A stretch of 19,652 nt of DNA from Opitutales bacterium (GTDB lineage: Bacteria > Verrucomicrobiota > Verrucomicrobiia > Opitutales > T3Sed10-336): assembly GCA_007132315.1 (NCBI GenBank), contig SLOW01000227.1, positions 1 through 19,652 of the forward strand, in the 5' to 3' direction. The position numbers were made by a program, and so were the translations under genes. Every line of letters starts with the position of its first letter. Within the stretch, counting starts at the first letter, position 1. Shown here in pieces: positions 9,276-18,453 of the stretch. The notes beneath the pieces are model-generated. The model searched no databases and was not told the DNA's origin. It saw only the letters and a program-made list of their open reading frames with translations.

Positions 9276-9599
9276 CTATACGAAATCAAGAGGAAATTGG
9301 GAGAAGCGTCCGCGCAGATGACTCCGCCCTTGGCTATTGGAGAGGACCGGATTGAACGGCTCCACCGTCCAACCGGCTTCGGAGAGGAAGTGGAAGAAGT
9401 GCGTCCAGTAGTGACCGCTGTCCTCCATGCCGATCTTCAGCTGCGAAGGGTCGCCGATCTGGCGCAGACCTTCATCGATTCTTTTAAAACTCTCGTGGCT
9501 TTGCTCCACGAAAGCGGGTTTGAGCAGCACCTCGGCCGTTTCGGAAATGGCCGCGATGCAGTGTTTGTCTTTACCTATGTCGATTCCTGTGTATATCAT
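9276..9599 (-). pseudogene. IS110-family transposase, N-terminal fragment
   Basis: The 107-codon frame starts MIYTGIDIGKDKH and runs to about NPVLSNS with clear IS110-type (DEDD, RuvC-like) sequence. The first acidic residue is D7 in GIDIGKDKH and the second is E59 in GMEDSGHYW. IS110 transposases are normally about 300-400 residues. The two later Asp residues of the DEDD site and the whole C-terminal Transposase_20 domain with its catalytic Ser are missing. After about residue 90 the translation (GRSHLRGRF...) no longer looks like the family, so the deletion junction is near 9330. No partner fragment is visible elsewhere in the window. The piece is a dead insertion-sequence relic, antisense to the gene that follows. 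Confidence 0.8.
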
Positions 9600-9834
9600 G
9601 ATTGAGCTTTTGAAGAAGTCCTGCCTCCCACGCTCATTGCCAAACGAAGGATGACGGTATCCGTCTCCTGTCAAGCGATCAGGGATGGCCGGACGGAGAA
9701 GGCGCCGGGGGCTGATTTCGATCGCCAGCATTTCTTCCGGATCGAACTGAGCTTGATCGGCATCGGGTGATTGATCCGCAATAAAACCGGTGGCCATTCT
9801 TGCCATCGCCGGGGTTCTGGACGAGGATGTCGCC
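9600..9834. other. Leader of the IS110 relic and upstream region of the BFN-PDZ gene
   Basis: This 235-base stretch has no gene of its own that I can support. The minus-strand frame of the transposase stays open through it, but the translation has no recognisable similarity to the family, which begins at the ATG at 9599. It should contain the promoter of the plus-strand BFN-PDZ gene, though no clear promoter is seen. It may also hold what is left of the noncoding end of the IS110 element. Confidence 0.4.
9823..9826 (+). promoter_or_regulatory. Ribosome binding site deciding the BFN-PDZ start
   Basis: GAGG sits 8 nt before the ATG at 9835. No comparable site precedes the in-frame GTG at 9790. 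Confidence 0.55.
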
Positions 9835-10674
9835 ATGAAAAGCTACCAGTGGGCGAGTATCCTTGGCCTGGCTTCCATCCTGCTGACTTACGGCATGGTA
9901 CGTCAGGCTCCCGCCGAAGAAAACGCTCTCGAAGAGGACACACTCTACGCGGCCGAAATCAGCACGGTCGGCATGGACCGACTCACCGGTGCGCCGATTG
10001 TTCTGGTACGGGCGATCGAATCCGGCCGGATCGTTCCGATCTGGATCGGTATCAATGAGGCCCAGGCCATCGCGCGTGCGCTCCACGGGGTGGAGCCGCA
10101 GCGTCCCATGACCCACGACCTCATGGCCGCGCTGATCCGGGCCGGGCGAACCGAAGTCGATCAGGTCACCGTGGATGACATACGCGACGGCACTTATTTC
10201 GGGGCGGTTCACATCGTGCGGGACGGCACGCCGATGAAAATCGACAGCCGGCCCAGCGACGCGCTCGCCCTGGCCCTGCGCATCGAGGTGCCCATTCGTC
10301 TGGCGGGCAAGGTGATCGAGGAGGCACAGGACTTTCAGTTTATCCCACCCGAGGCACACGAACAGGTCGTTCGGGTGTTCGGCCTGACAGGGGTTTATCC
10401 CACAGCCGAGCAGCGGGAGGAATTCGACCTGGGTGAGGCGGAAGGCGCGTTGATTTCCGATGTTTCGGGGCTCGGCGAGGAAAGCGGGTTCGAAGTCGGC
10501 GACCTGATCACCGCGGTGGATGACACCCAAGTCCGAAACCCCGCGGAATTGTTGCACCTCACCGCGGATCTGCGCCCCGGCACGGAGGTGAACATCACGT
10601 TTCGCCGCGCGGGTCGGGAGGAATCCGTCACTGTTCGCGTTCCCGACGAGGAACGGTCGCTGGTCCCAATCTGA
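9835..10674 (+). CDS. Exported bifunctional-nuclease (BFN/DUF151) domain protein with C-terminal PDZ domain
   Basis: This is a 279-residue protein. The ATG at 9835 is chosen because GAGG lies 8 nt upstream and because it places a hydrophobic signal or anchor segment (residues about 7-21) at the N-terminus; a GTG at 9790 is the alternative. Residues about 38-165 match the BFN domain, with PIWIGINEAQAIA at 68-80 and DSRPSDALALALR at 137-149, both hallmark motifs. Residues about 200-270 form a PDZ domain (GALISDV...GFEVGDLITAVDD). BFN proteins have been reported to have DNase/RNase activity, but the role of this exported PDZ-linked form is unknown. It stands alone, convergent with the histidine kinase gene. 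Confidence 0.85.
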   Translation: MKSYQWASILGLASILLTYGMVRQAPAEENALEEDTLYAAEISTVGMDRLTGAPIVLVRAIESGRIVPIWIGINEAQAIARALHGVEPQRPMTHDLMAALIRAGRTEVDQVTVDDIRDGTYFGAVHIVRDGTPMKIDSRPSDALALALRIEVPIRLAGKVIEEAQDFQFIPPEAHEQVVRVFGLTGVYPTAEQREEFDLGEAEGALISDVSGLGEESGFEVGDLITAVDDTQVRNPAELLHLTADLRPGTEVNITFRRAGREESVTVRVPDEERSLVPI

Positions 10675-10710
10675 CTCCTGAATGGAGCTCGGTTAAGCCC
10701 AAAAGTAGAT

Positions 10711-10782
10711 CACGCTTCTCCCGGCAGGCACGGAACTTCGCATGATGCTTAGCAGAAGCGTGTTGTCTCAGGCTGGAAGCCT
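10711..10782. repeat. REP-like palindromic block between convergent genes
   Basis: Two hairpin-forming parts lie next to each other. CACGCTTCT (10711-10719) and AGAAGCGTG (10754-10762) are perfect 9-bp inverted arms around a 34-nt loop. AGGCT-GGA-AGCCT (10770-10782) forms a small stem-loop. It sits between the 3' ends of two convergent genes, a common place for REP-type elements, and could also act as a transcription end. No T-run marks a classic intrinsic terminator. Confidence 0.5.
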
Positions 10783-10832
10783 AAGCTACGTCAATTCACC
10801 GCGTTAACGAGGAGCATTCATCCCAGCCCGCT

Positions 10833-12311
10833 TCAATCGGCTACAGGCAGCTCAACCACAAACACGGCCCCCTCGGCCGAATCCTCCAGGCGGAGTTCTC
10901 CGCCGTGGTCGGCGATAATGTCGCGCGAAATCGCCAACCCGAGTCCGAGCCCGAAGTGGTTCGCCTGTTCCTTGGTGGTGAAATTCGGCTCGAAAATGCG
11001 CTGCCGAAGTTCCTCGGGAACACCGGGTCCGGTATCGGTCACGCGGACAAAAACGCGCTTCTCACCGATCGTCCCGCAACGGACGCTCAATCGTCCGGCA
11101 TCGCCCATGGCCTCACAGGCGTTGTAAATCAGATTGGTCCACACCTGGTTCAGCTTGCCGGAATCGCCGCGAACAACGGGAATGTCGGGAAGATCGAGCT
11201 CCACCTCGAATCGCTTGAGCGCTCCGCGCAGAATCAGGAGAGTCTCCCGAATCCCTTCCCGAAGGTCGATCGTCCGGTCGCCCTCGGTTCCGGGCCGGGC
11301 GTATTTTTTCAGGTTCACCACCAGATTCTGAATACGTTCCGATGAAACCTGAATCGTCTGCAGGTTCAGGCCGGCCTCAAACACCGGCAACAAGCGCTCC
11401 ACCCGGTCCTTTTCAAGGTCCGGCATCAGGGACAATACCTCGGAAGGCAGCCCGGCCAAACGGCGCAACAACGATCGGGGAACGTGCGAATATTCGGCTA
11501 CCAGGCGATCAAGCCGCTCTCTCTGCGTAGCCGTATCCGGAAGATCGGCACAGATGCCGGAATCCCAAAACCGGCGTGCGATGTCGCGGTCCGTCTCGCC
11601 GGGAAGCTGGGCAAGGACGTGTTCGAAAGCGTCGCACAAATAATCGACCGAACGCAGAACCGCGGCGGCCGGATTGTTGATCTCGTGGGCGAGCCCCGCG
11701 ACCAGGCGGCCCAACACCGCCATTTTTTCCTGGTGGGCCAAGCGCAGGCGGGTGTCCTCCAGTTCGCGTACCGTCCGGCGAAGGGCGTCCCGCTCCTCCT
11801 CCAGAGCGGCGTTCACCGTGGCGACCTCCAGATGCAGTTCCACCATGCGGCGGTAGCGCTGGGTCAGGTTATCCCGGATGAGCGCCTGCAAGCGCTCGTA
11901 GAGGGGCGGATTCGAGCGGGCCAGCGATCCGAAGGTGTCGAAGTCCAGGACCAGGGCGGTGACCGGACAGGTGGCGACGGCATCGGTGTAATTCGGATTT
12001 CCCGTACAGTACGAAAGCAACCCGACCCCGTCACCTTCGCGAACCACATCCACCGGAACGCGCTCGCCGGAAGCAGACGTTTTGTATTGGGTCACGCTGC
12101 CTTCCAACAGGCAATAAATCCGGCCCCGCTTTCCGCCCTCGCGCAACAAATAGGCTCCAGTCGGAAAGGTCTGAATGGCATCCCGCAGTTCGGGCGATGC
12201 CTCCGTCAGCCGACGGACGTCCGCCACGGCGGCGGCACGTCCGGACCTCCCGCCGCCTTCCCCTTCCACCGGGTCACTGTCCGGTGTGGGTTCTGTTCTG
12301 CCGGTGGACAT
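10833..12311 (-). CDS. Sensor histidine kinase with N-terminal cyclic-nucleotide-binding-like domain
   Basis: This is a 492-residue protein with no membrane segments. Residues about 30-155 resemble a CAP_ED/cNMP-binding domain (LREGGKRGRIYCLLEGSV, VVREGDGVGLLSY). A charged coiled coil spans about 160-195. The phosphoacceptor is His209 (GLAHEINNP). The ATPase domain shows the N-box (NQVWTNLIYNACEAM, about 388-402), G1 (DTGPGVP, 426-432), F-box (FEPNFTTK, 440-447) and G2 (GLGLGLAIS, 454-462). About 115 residues separate His209 from the likely second helix of the dimerisation domain (ERIQNLVVNLKKYAR), much more than usual. The start at 12311 overlaps the response-regulator gene by 38 bp, with GGAG just before it, so the two are surely co-expressed. 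It probably senses a cytoplasmic ligand or redox state and phosphorylates that regulator. The signal is unknown. Confidence 0.9.
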   Translation of the reverse strand: MSTGRTEPTPDSDPVEGEGGGRSGRAAAVADVRRLTEASPELRDAIQTFPTGAYLLREGGKRGRIYCLLEGSVTQYKTSASGERVPVDVVREGDGVGLLSYCTGNPNYTDAVATCPVTALVLDFDTFGSLARSNPPLYERLQALIRDNLTQRYRRMVELHLEVATVNAALEEERDALRRTVRELEDTRLRLAHQEKMAVLGRLVAGLAHEINNPAAAVLRSVDYLCDAFEHVLAQLPGETDRDIARRFWDSGICADLPDTATQRERLDRLVAEYSHVPRSLLRRLAGLPSEVLSLMPDLEKDRVERLLPVFEAGLNLQTIQVSSERIQNLVVNLKKYARPGTEGDRTIDLREGIRETLLILRGALKRFEVELDLPDIPVVRGDSGKLNQVWTNLIYNACEAMGDAGRLSVRCGTIGEKRVFVRVTDTGPGVPEELRQRIFEPNFTTKEQANHFGLGLGLAISRDIIADHGGELRLEDSAEGAVFVVELPVAD

Positions 12312-12774
12312 GCTCCGCCAACCGTCCCTTGTCGAGGTATTTCATGTAGGCCAACGGATCGACACCGGCGTCGATGACGTAATCGGTGAGTTCGTCGCGC
12401 GCAACGGCCAGCAGGTCCTCCCTCTTCCAGGGTTTGGCCACGTAATGGGTAATGCCGGCGCGATTGATCGCCTGGACGGTATCCTCGTGGCCGGCCTGAC
12501 CGGTGAACAGAACCTTGCGCGTCAGTTCCAGTTCCGGCCGCTTGCGCAGCTCGATAAGAAAATCGACCCCGTTGCGCCCCGGCATCACGTGATCGCAAAG
12601 CACCAGTCCCACCCGGTCGCCTCGTTCGAAAACGCGGTCGATCTGGCGGTCCGCCTCGTCAGCGGAAGCGGCCGTCTCGATCGGGAAAGCGTCCTCCAGT
12701 TCCGCCAGGTCGCGTGTCACCGATCGCAATACATCGGATTCATCGTCCACACAGAGAATATAGATTTTGTCCAT
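12274..12774 (-). CDS. Receiver-only response regulator
   Basis: This 166-residue protein has one receiver (REC) domain. The acidic pair is D10-D11 (CVDDES), the phosphoacceptor is D61 (LCDHVMPGRNG), the switch Thr is T91 (FTGQAG) and the conserved Lys is K114 (AKPWKRED). About 40 residues follow the REC domain without any DNA-binding or enzymatic output domain that I recognise. It may therefore act by protein contact or as a phosphate relay. The leader is A-rich (CAAAACAAAAACA) with no visible Shine-Dalgarno. The gene lies 38 bp after the DASS transporter gene and overlaps the kinase gene, which points to one operon. Confidence 0.88.
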   Translation of the reverse strand: MDKIYILCVDDESDVLRSVTRDLAELEDAFPIETAASADEADRQIDRVFERGDRVGLVLCDHVMPGRNGVDFLIELRKRPELELTRKVLFTGQAGHEDTVQAINRAGITHYVAKPWKREDLLAVARDELTDYVIDAGVDPLAYMKYLDKGRLAEHVHRQNRTHTGQ

Positions 12775-12808
12775 TGTTTTTGTTTTGAAAATTCATTTCC
12801 GATTCCAC

Positions 12809-12820
12809 GACTCTAGAGTC
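12809..12820. repeat. 12-bp perfect palindrome over the transporter stop codon
   Basis: GACTCTAGAGTC is a perfect palindrome that covers the last codons and the TAG stop of the DASS transporter gene, upstream of the response regulator. It could be a regulator site for the two-component genes, but coding constraint or chance explains it equally well. Confidence 0.25.
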
Positions 12821-14423
12821 CCAAAGCAGGCCACAAAACCCGCGAGAGGGCCAGTGCAATCACCAACCCGACTATCCCGATGACGATGCCCATACGCGCC
12901 ATGTCCGGAGTGCGCAGCATCCCCGTGCTCATGGCGATGGCGTTCGGTGGCGTGGAAATCGGCAACGCCATGCCCAGGCTCGCGCCGACGGCGATGATGA
13001 TCGCGTTGATTTCCACCGAAACGCCTTCCGCCAGGATGCCGCTGGCCCCGAGGGTGATCGCCAACGGCACCAGAAGGCTCGCGGCCACGGTGTTCGAAAT
13101 GAAGTTCGACAACCCCGCGGCCACGAATCCGAAGACGATGATCACCAAAAAGGCGCCCATCAGTTCCCAGCGAATCAGTCCAATCATGTAATCGGCGAGC
13201 CCCGTCTGTTGCATGGCCACGCCCAGGGCGATTCCCCCTGCCATCAGCCAGAGGACCTCCCAGGAGAGGTTGCGAATATCCTCTTTTTCAATCACCTGGC
13301 AGGCGGTCAGGGCGGCGATGGGCAGAAACGCCACCACGCTGCTGGCCAGGCCATGCACCGCCTCCGTCACCCAGAGCACAACGGTCAAGCCGAACACGAC
13401 GTAAAGAATGATCGCCTTGGCGGAGAGATCGAACTTGCCGCTCATTTCCAGCACGATTTTTTCTTCCTTGGGTGGATACACTTTCAACAGAAGCCACCAG
13501 ACGAAAAACAGCAATACCGCGACCAACGGAACGGCGAGCATCATCCAGGTCCCGAATGTGATGAATACGTCGTTCGCCTGCAGCGCGCCGATTACGATGG
13601 CGTTCGGCGGGGTGCCGATAGGCGTCGCGATACCGCCCACGTTCGCAGCAAATGGAATGCACAGGGCGATTCCGATCCGGTACCGGTCGGCGGGGTCGAG
13701 CTGAGTGACGATGGGTATGATCACAGTCATCATCATCGCCGCCGTTGCGGTGTTGCTCATGAAGGCCGACAACGTTGCGGTCACCAACATCAGTCCGAGC
13801 ATTACCATGGCCGGACGCGTCCCGAACGGCCTCAGGATCACCCGTGTCAGGTTGCGGTCTAGCCGGTACTTCACCGCCGCGCTGGCGAGCACGAAGCCCC
13901 CGAGAAAAAGGATGATGATCGGATTGGCAAGCGAGTTGAGGTACGAGGTGTAGCTCGGCACATCGAAATCGAGAAGCCAGTGGTCCGCATCGAGGACCAG
14001 TCGTGTATCGGCGGTCAATTCCGCCGATTCCACCGTTACCAGGCCGTTGTCACGGTCGAGAACGGTCACCGCGATTTCGGAGGTCTGGCGATCCTCGTCC
14101 AACAGCAACAGGACCTCCCCTTCCTGCAAGGCTTCCGCCGGGATTCGCCAGACTTCGGCCTCCACAGGCTCGGGTCCGGTCGCGGGAACCTGCCCCAGTT
14201 GATACAGCGGGCCCTGCACGCTGAGAAAAATGATCTGAAGGAAAATCACCAGAAGCGAGGTCGCATAAATCGGAATGGGCTCCAGTATCCAGAACAGGGC
14301 CGCCAGGAGAAAAATTCCCAGCGTGATATGCCCGGTCAGCGAAAGGCCCTCCAGCTCGATGAAGAACGGAAGCAGGAACAGGATCAGCCCGATGGCGAGC
14401 GTGACGATCGTTTTCGGATTCAT
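12813..14423 (-). CDS. DASS/SLC13-family anion (probably dicarboxylate) transporter with hydrophilic insertion
   Basis: This is a 536-residue, very hydrophobic protein with about 11 membrane segments. The family hallmark is clear: two SNT motifs, S223-N-T (AFMSNTATAAMM) and S443-N-T (NFISNTVAASLL), each followed by a TPPNAI loop (271-276 and 491-496). DASS proteins move dicarboxylates, citrate or sulfate, usually with sodium; the substrate here cannot be read from sequence. Residues about 78-153, between two early membrane segments, form a hydrophilic, Glu/Asp/Val-rich insertion with alternating beta-like pattern. I do not know it from typical members. The gene is followed after 38 bp by the two-component pair, which may control or sense its substrate. 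No good Shine-Dalgarno precedes the ATG. Confidence 0.88.
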   Translation of the reverse strand: MNPKTIVTLAIGLILFLLPFFIELEGLSLTGHITLGIFLLAALFWILEPIPIYATSLLVIFLQIIFLSVQGPLYQLGQVPATGPEPVEAEVWRIPAEALQEGEVLLLLDEDRQTSEIAVTVLDRDNGLVTVESAELTADTRLVLDADHWLLDFDVPSYTSYLNSLANPIIILFLGGFVLASAAVKYRLDRNLTRVILRPFGTRPAMVMLGLMLVTATLSAFMSNTATAAMMMTVIIPIVTQLDPADRYRIGIALCIPFAANVGGIATPIGTPPNAIVIGALQANDVFITFGTWMMLAVPLVAVLLFFVWWLLLKVYPPKEEKIVLEMSGKFDLSAKAIILYVVFGLTVVLWVTEAVHGLASSVVAFLPIAALTACQVIEKEDIRNLSWEVLWLMAGGIALGVAMQQTGLADYMIGLIRWELMGAFLVIIVFGFVAAGLSNFISNTVAASLLVPLAITLGASGILAEGVSVEINAIIIAVGASLGMALPISTPPNAIAMSTGMLRTPDMARMGIVIGIVGLVIALALSRVLWPALGL

Positions 14424-14552
14424 AACGTGGTTTCAAAATGCAGCCCGACCATTCGTTAGACAATGCAAATTCCGGCAGCGGCAATCTAAACGCGCAAACT
14501 AATGAAACGGATTAGGAATCGATCGGGAAGAAACACGCCGCGACGTCCCGCT

Positions 14553-15953
14553 TTATTTCGTTCCCGGGTCGCCCGGCGGTTTCCGCCGGTTCGAAGGCAG
14601 AACGGTGTTGATCAAAAACGAAAACGCGCGACTCGGACGCAGCCCCGCGCCGCTGGTAAGAAAAATCGGCACCTGCTCCACTCCTTGTTGCCGCAGGCGC
14701 GCCAGCGCAAAGAACAACGCGGAATGAACCAGAATCACAACGACGAAGAACGCCTGGAAGCCGGTCACGTTCATCGCCGATCCGGTGTCCCCATTCCGCA
14801 GAAACACTCCCAGAACAATCGGCGAAAGCCCTCCCAGAAACGCCGTCACCGCACCGAAAACCGATACCATCAAAGGCCGGTTGTCCTCCGAGGTCAGGGT
14901 CGGGAGATAGTTCAACGTGCCGTTGATCCAGCACGACGCCGCCACCCCGAGCAAAAAATAGGCCCCCGCCAACCCCCACACCCAGGGTGCTCCGGCCTGC
15001 AGCATGACCACCCACGCCAAGGCCACGACAACCTGGAAGCCGACAGCGAGACGGAGAAACGGCCGGGCGCCGAAGCGGTCCACGATTCCCCGGAGAATCA
15101 ACGCACAGGCGATGGTCCCGGAGAACTGGACCATGGTGAACAGTACGATCTGGGCCGACTGGAACGGGGTCATCGATTGCAGGTAATACGCGCAGAACGG
15201 CGCCACCGGGGCGGAGCAGACGGCAAACAGGACGCTGAGGACGAGAAATTGACGGAACCGGCCGGCACGGAAACAGAATCGCGGGGAGTCCCGGAAGATC
15301 CGCCGCAACCCGATGGTTTGCGGCAAGGGACCGTCCTGCAACCGGCTCAGCGCCCACCAGCAAAGCAGCGCCCCGGCAAAGGCCAGCGTAAACTGCCAGA
15401 AGAACGCAGTCGATTCGCCGAGCAGGTAAAACAACACCGACGCGGTCAGCAGAGTAAGCAGTCCGGAAATGCCGGAGAAAATCTGGTCGGTGGCGAAGTA
15501 GCGTCCCCGGACCTTTTCCGGCAGGATGGAGTAGAGCCACGGCACAAACGCGGCGTTGCCCACCGCCCGCAGCAGGCAAAACAGGAACATCGCCACGATG
15601 AGCAGATTGATTTTCCACGGTTGCGGGTCGTCGAGATCGGTCAGGGCCAGGCCAATCGGTGCGATCAGAAAAAGGCTGCGCAGCCCCCACCCGGCCAGCA
15701 TCACCCGCTTGAAGCCGAACCGCGGCAACAACGTGGTCGAGAAGACCTGCACCGGTGTCATCAGGAAGACGAACGAAAACAGCAACCCCACCTGAAGCGT
15801 GCTCGCTCCGAGGCGCTCGGCCAGAAGGACCAACGGCGTGCCGAGTGCGATCTGCCAGGTTACGGCATTGAAAAAACCGAACGCCAGGCCGGCCCGGAAG
15901 GGCCGCAGAGACGGGCCCGCAGCAGTGTTTCCTCTGTCTTTCTGGTAGCTCAT
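14553..15953 (-). CDS. Major facilitator superfamily transporter
   Basis: This 466-residue protein has about 12 hydrophobic segments, with a longer cytoplasmic loop in the middle (around LQDGPLPQTIGLRRIFRDS), as in MFS carriers. The loop after the second segment has a basic motif-A-like end (LLPRFGFKRVMLAGWGLR). No substrate can be assigned. The ATG at 15953 directly follows AGAGG; the frame is open further upstream but only by running into argH. The gene lies 58 bp after argH and 129 bp before the DASS transporter gene on the same strand. I see no terminator on either side, so co-transcription with argH is possible. The C-terminal tail (about 35 residues) is basic and not hydrophobic. Confidence 0.8.
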   Translation of the reverse strand: MSYQKDRGNTAAGPSLRPFRAGLAFGFFNAVTWQIALGTPLVLLAERLGASTLQVGLLFSFVFLMTPVQVFSTTLLPRFGFKRVMLAGWGLRSLFLIAPIGLALTDLDDPQPWKINLLIVAMFLFCLLRAVGNAAFVPWLYSILPEKVRGRYFATDQIFSGISGLLTLLTASVLFYLLGESTAFFWQFTLAFAGALLCWWALSRLQDGPLPQTIGLRRIFRDSPRFCFRAGRFRQFLVLSVLFAVCSAPVAPFCAYYLQSMTPFQSAQIVLFTMVQFSGTIACALILRGIVDRFGARPFLRLAVGFQVVVALAWVVMLQAGAPWVWGLAGAYFLLGVAASCWINGTLNYLPTLTSEDNRPLMVSVFGAVTAFLGGLSPIVLGVFLRNGDTGSAMNVTGFQAFFVVVILVHSALFFALARLRQQGVEQVPIFLTSGAGLRPSRAFSFLINTVLPSNRRKPPGDPGTK

Positions 15954-16011
15954 CCTCTGACCGCGGCTGCCGGCGACCTCCTCTCCGAACCCCGCACGGG
16001 AACAGTTCCGT

Positions 16012-17415
<1,404 letters not shown>

Positions 17416-17428
17416 AAGGACCGGAATG

Positions 17429-17525
17429 ATTGGTGACCCGGCGGCACCGGGCAACGCCAAAGTTCGCGGACTCCGGATCCCGGCCCCTTTTCGGATTGCG
17501 ACGCCGCTCCGGTCGGGCCACCAAT
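17429..17525. promoter_or_regulatory. Inverted repeat spanning the argH/SMP-30 divergent promoter region
   Basis: ATTGGTGACCCG (17429-17440) and CGGGCCACCAAT (17514-17525) are inverted copies that match at 11 of 12 positions. They flank most of the 116-bp gap between the two divergent genes, so they could be paired operator half-sites or a looped regulatory site. No clear -10/-35 is visible, and the similarity could be chance. Confidence 0.35.
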
Positions 17526-17531
17526 GAAGGC

Positions 17532-18434
17532 GTGAACGCACAAACGATCGAACCGGAACTGATCTTCGATGGCCGCGCCGAGCTTGCCGAAGGTCCGGTC
17601 TGGCACGGAGACGCCCTGTGGTGGGTGGAGATCACCGCCGGACGGCTCAATCGGCTGGAACCCGACACCGGCCTCGTCCACACCCGGGCTTTCGGAGCGC
17701 CCCTCGGGGCCGCGGTCCCGACGGCGGAACCCGATCAGTGGCTCCTCGCCCTCCAGGGAAAAATCGACCTGCTGGACTGGTCCACCGGGAATCGGCGGAC
17801 GGTCAACGCCATCGAAGCGGACCGTCCCGACAATCGTCCCAACGACGGCAAATGCGACCGTTCGGGGCGCTTCTGGATCGGCACCATGGGCACAGCAGCG
17901 GCGCCCGAGGCCGGTTCACTGTACCGTCTCGATCCGGACGGTTCCCTCGAACGAACGCTCGAAGGCGTCACCATTTCGAACGGCCTGGCCTGGAACGGGG
18001 CGAACGACCGGTTTTTCTACATCGACACCCCCACCCGCCGGATCGACCTCTTCGATTTCGACGCCGCCACCGGCGCCATCGCGAACCGCCGCCACCTGCG
18101 AGAGTTCGACCCGGAGGACGGCAATCCCGACGGCATGGCGATCGATTCCGACGACAACCTCTGGGTGGCGATGTGGGGAGGCGGAGCGGTGCTCAAGATC
18201 GACGGCCGCACCGGCGAAACCCTGGGCCGGGTCGCGATGCCCGTCTCGAAACCCACCTCCTGCTGTTTCGGCGGTCCGCACCTGGACGTGCTCTACATAA
18301 CCTCGGCCAAAATCGGGCTCGATCCGGAGCGCGCCGCCTCCCAACCCGGGGCCGGAAGCGTCTTTGCATGCACGCCTGGAGTCGCCGGAACGCCGGTTGT
18401 CCCGGCCCGCATCGAAATCGGACCCGTGTCCTGA
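17532..18434 (+). CDS. SMP-30/gluconolactonase/regucalcin-like hydrolase
   Basis: This 300-residue six-bladed propeller enzyme is of typical family length, counting from GTG at 17532. An in-frame ATG at 17430 would add 34 atypical basic residues and leave only 14 bp to argH, so I prefer GTG, though its ribosome site is poor. The four expected metal ligands are present: E20 (LAEGPVW), N104 (RPNDGKCD), N150 (ISNGLAW) and D200 (NPDGMAID). GRFWIGTMG (112-120) is also typical. Relatives hydrolyse sugar lactones to the acids, using a divalent metal. The actual lactone is not known here. MutY follows after 19 bp. Confidence 0.88.
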   Translation: MNAQTIEPELIFDGRAELAEGPVWHGDALWWVEITAGRLNRLEPDTGLVHTRAFGAPLGAAVPTAEPDQWLLALQGKIDLLDWSTGNRRTVNAIEADRPDNRPNDGKCDRSGRFWIGTMGTAAAPEAGSLYRLDPDGSLERTLEGVTISNGLAWNGANDRFFYIDTPTRRIDLFDFDAATGAIANRRHLREFDPEDGNPDGMAIDSDDNLWVAMWGGGAVLKIDGRTGETLGRVAMPVSKPTSCCFGGPHLDVLYITSAKIGLDPERAASQPGAGSVFACTPGVAGTPVVPARIEIGPVS

Positions 18435-18453
18435 ATCGGAGCCGTCGGCGCAC

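Noticed and set aside
9600..9836. N-terminal extension of the transposase fragment
   Set aside because: Similarity to IS110 begins only at the ATG at 9599; the extension is translated leader sequence.
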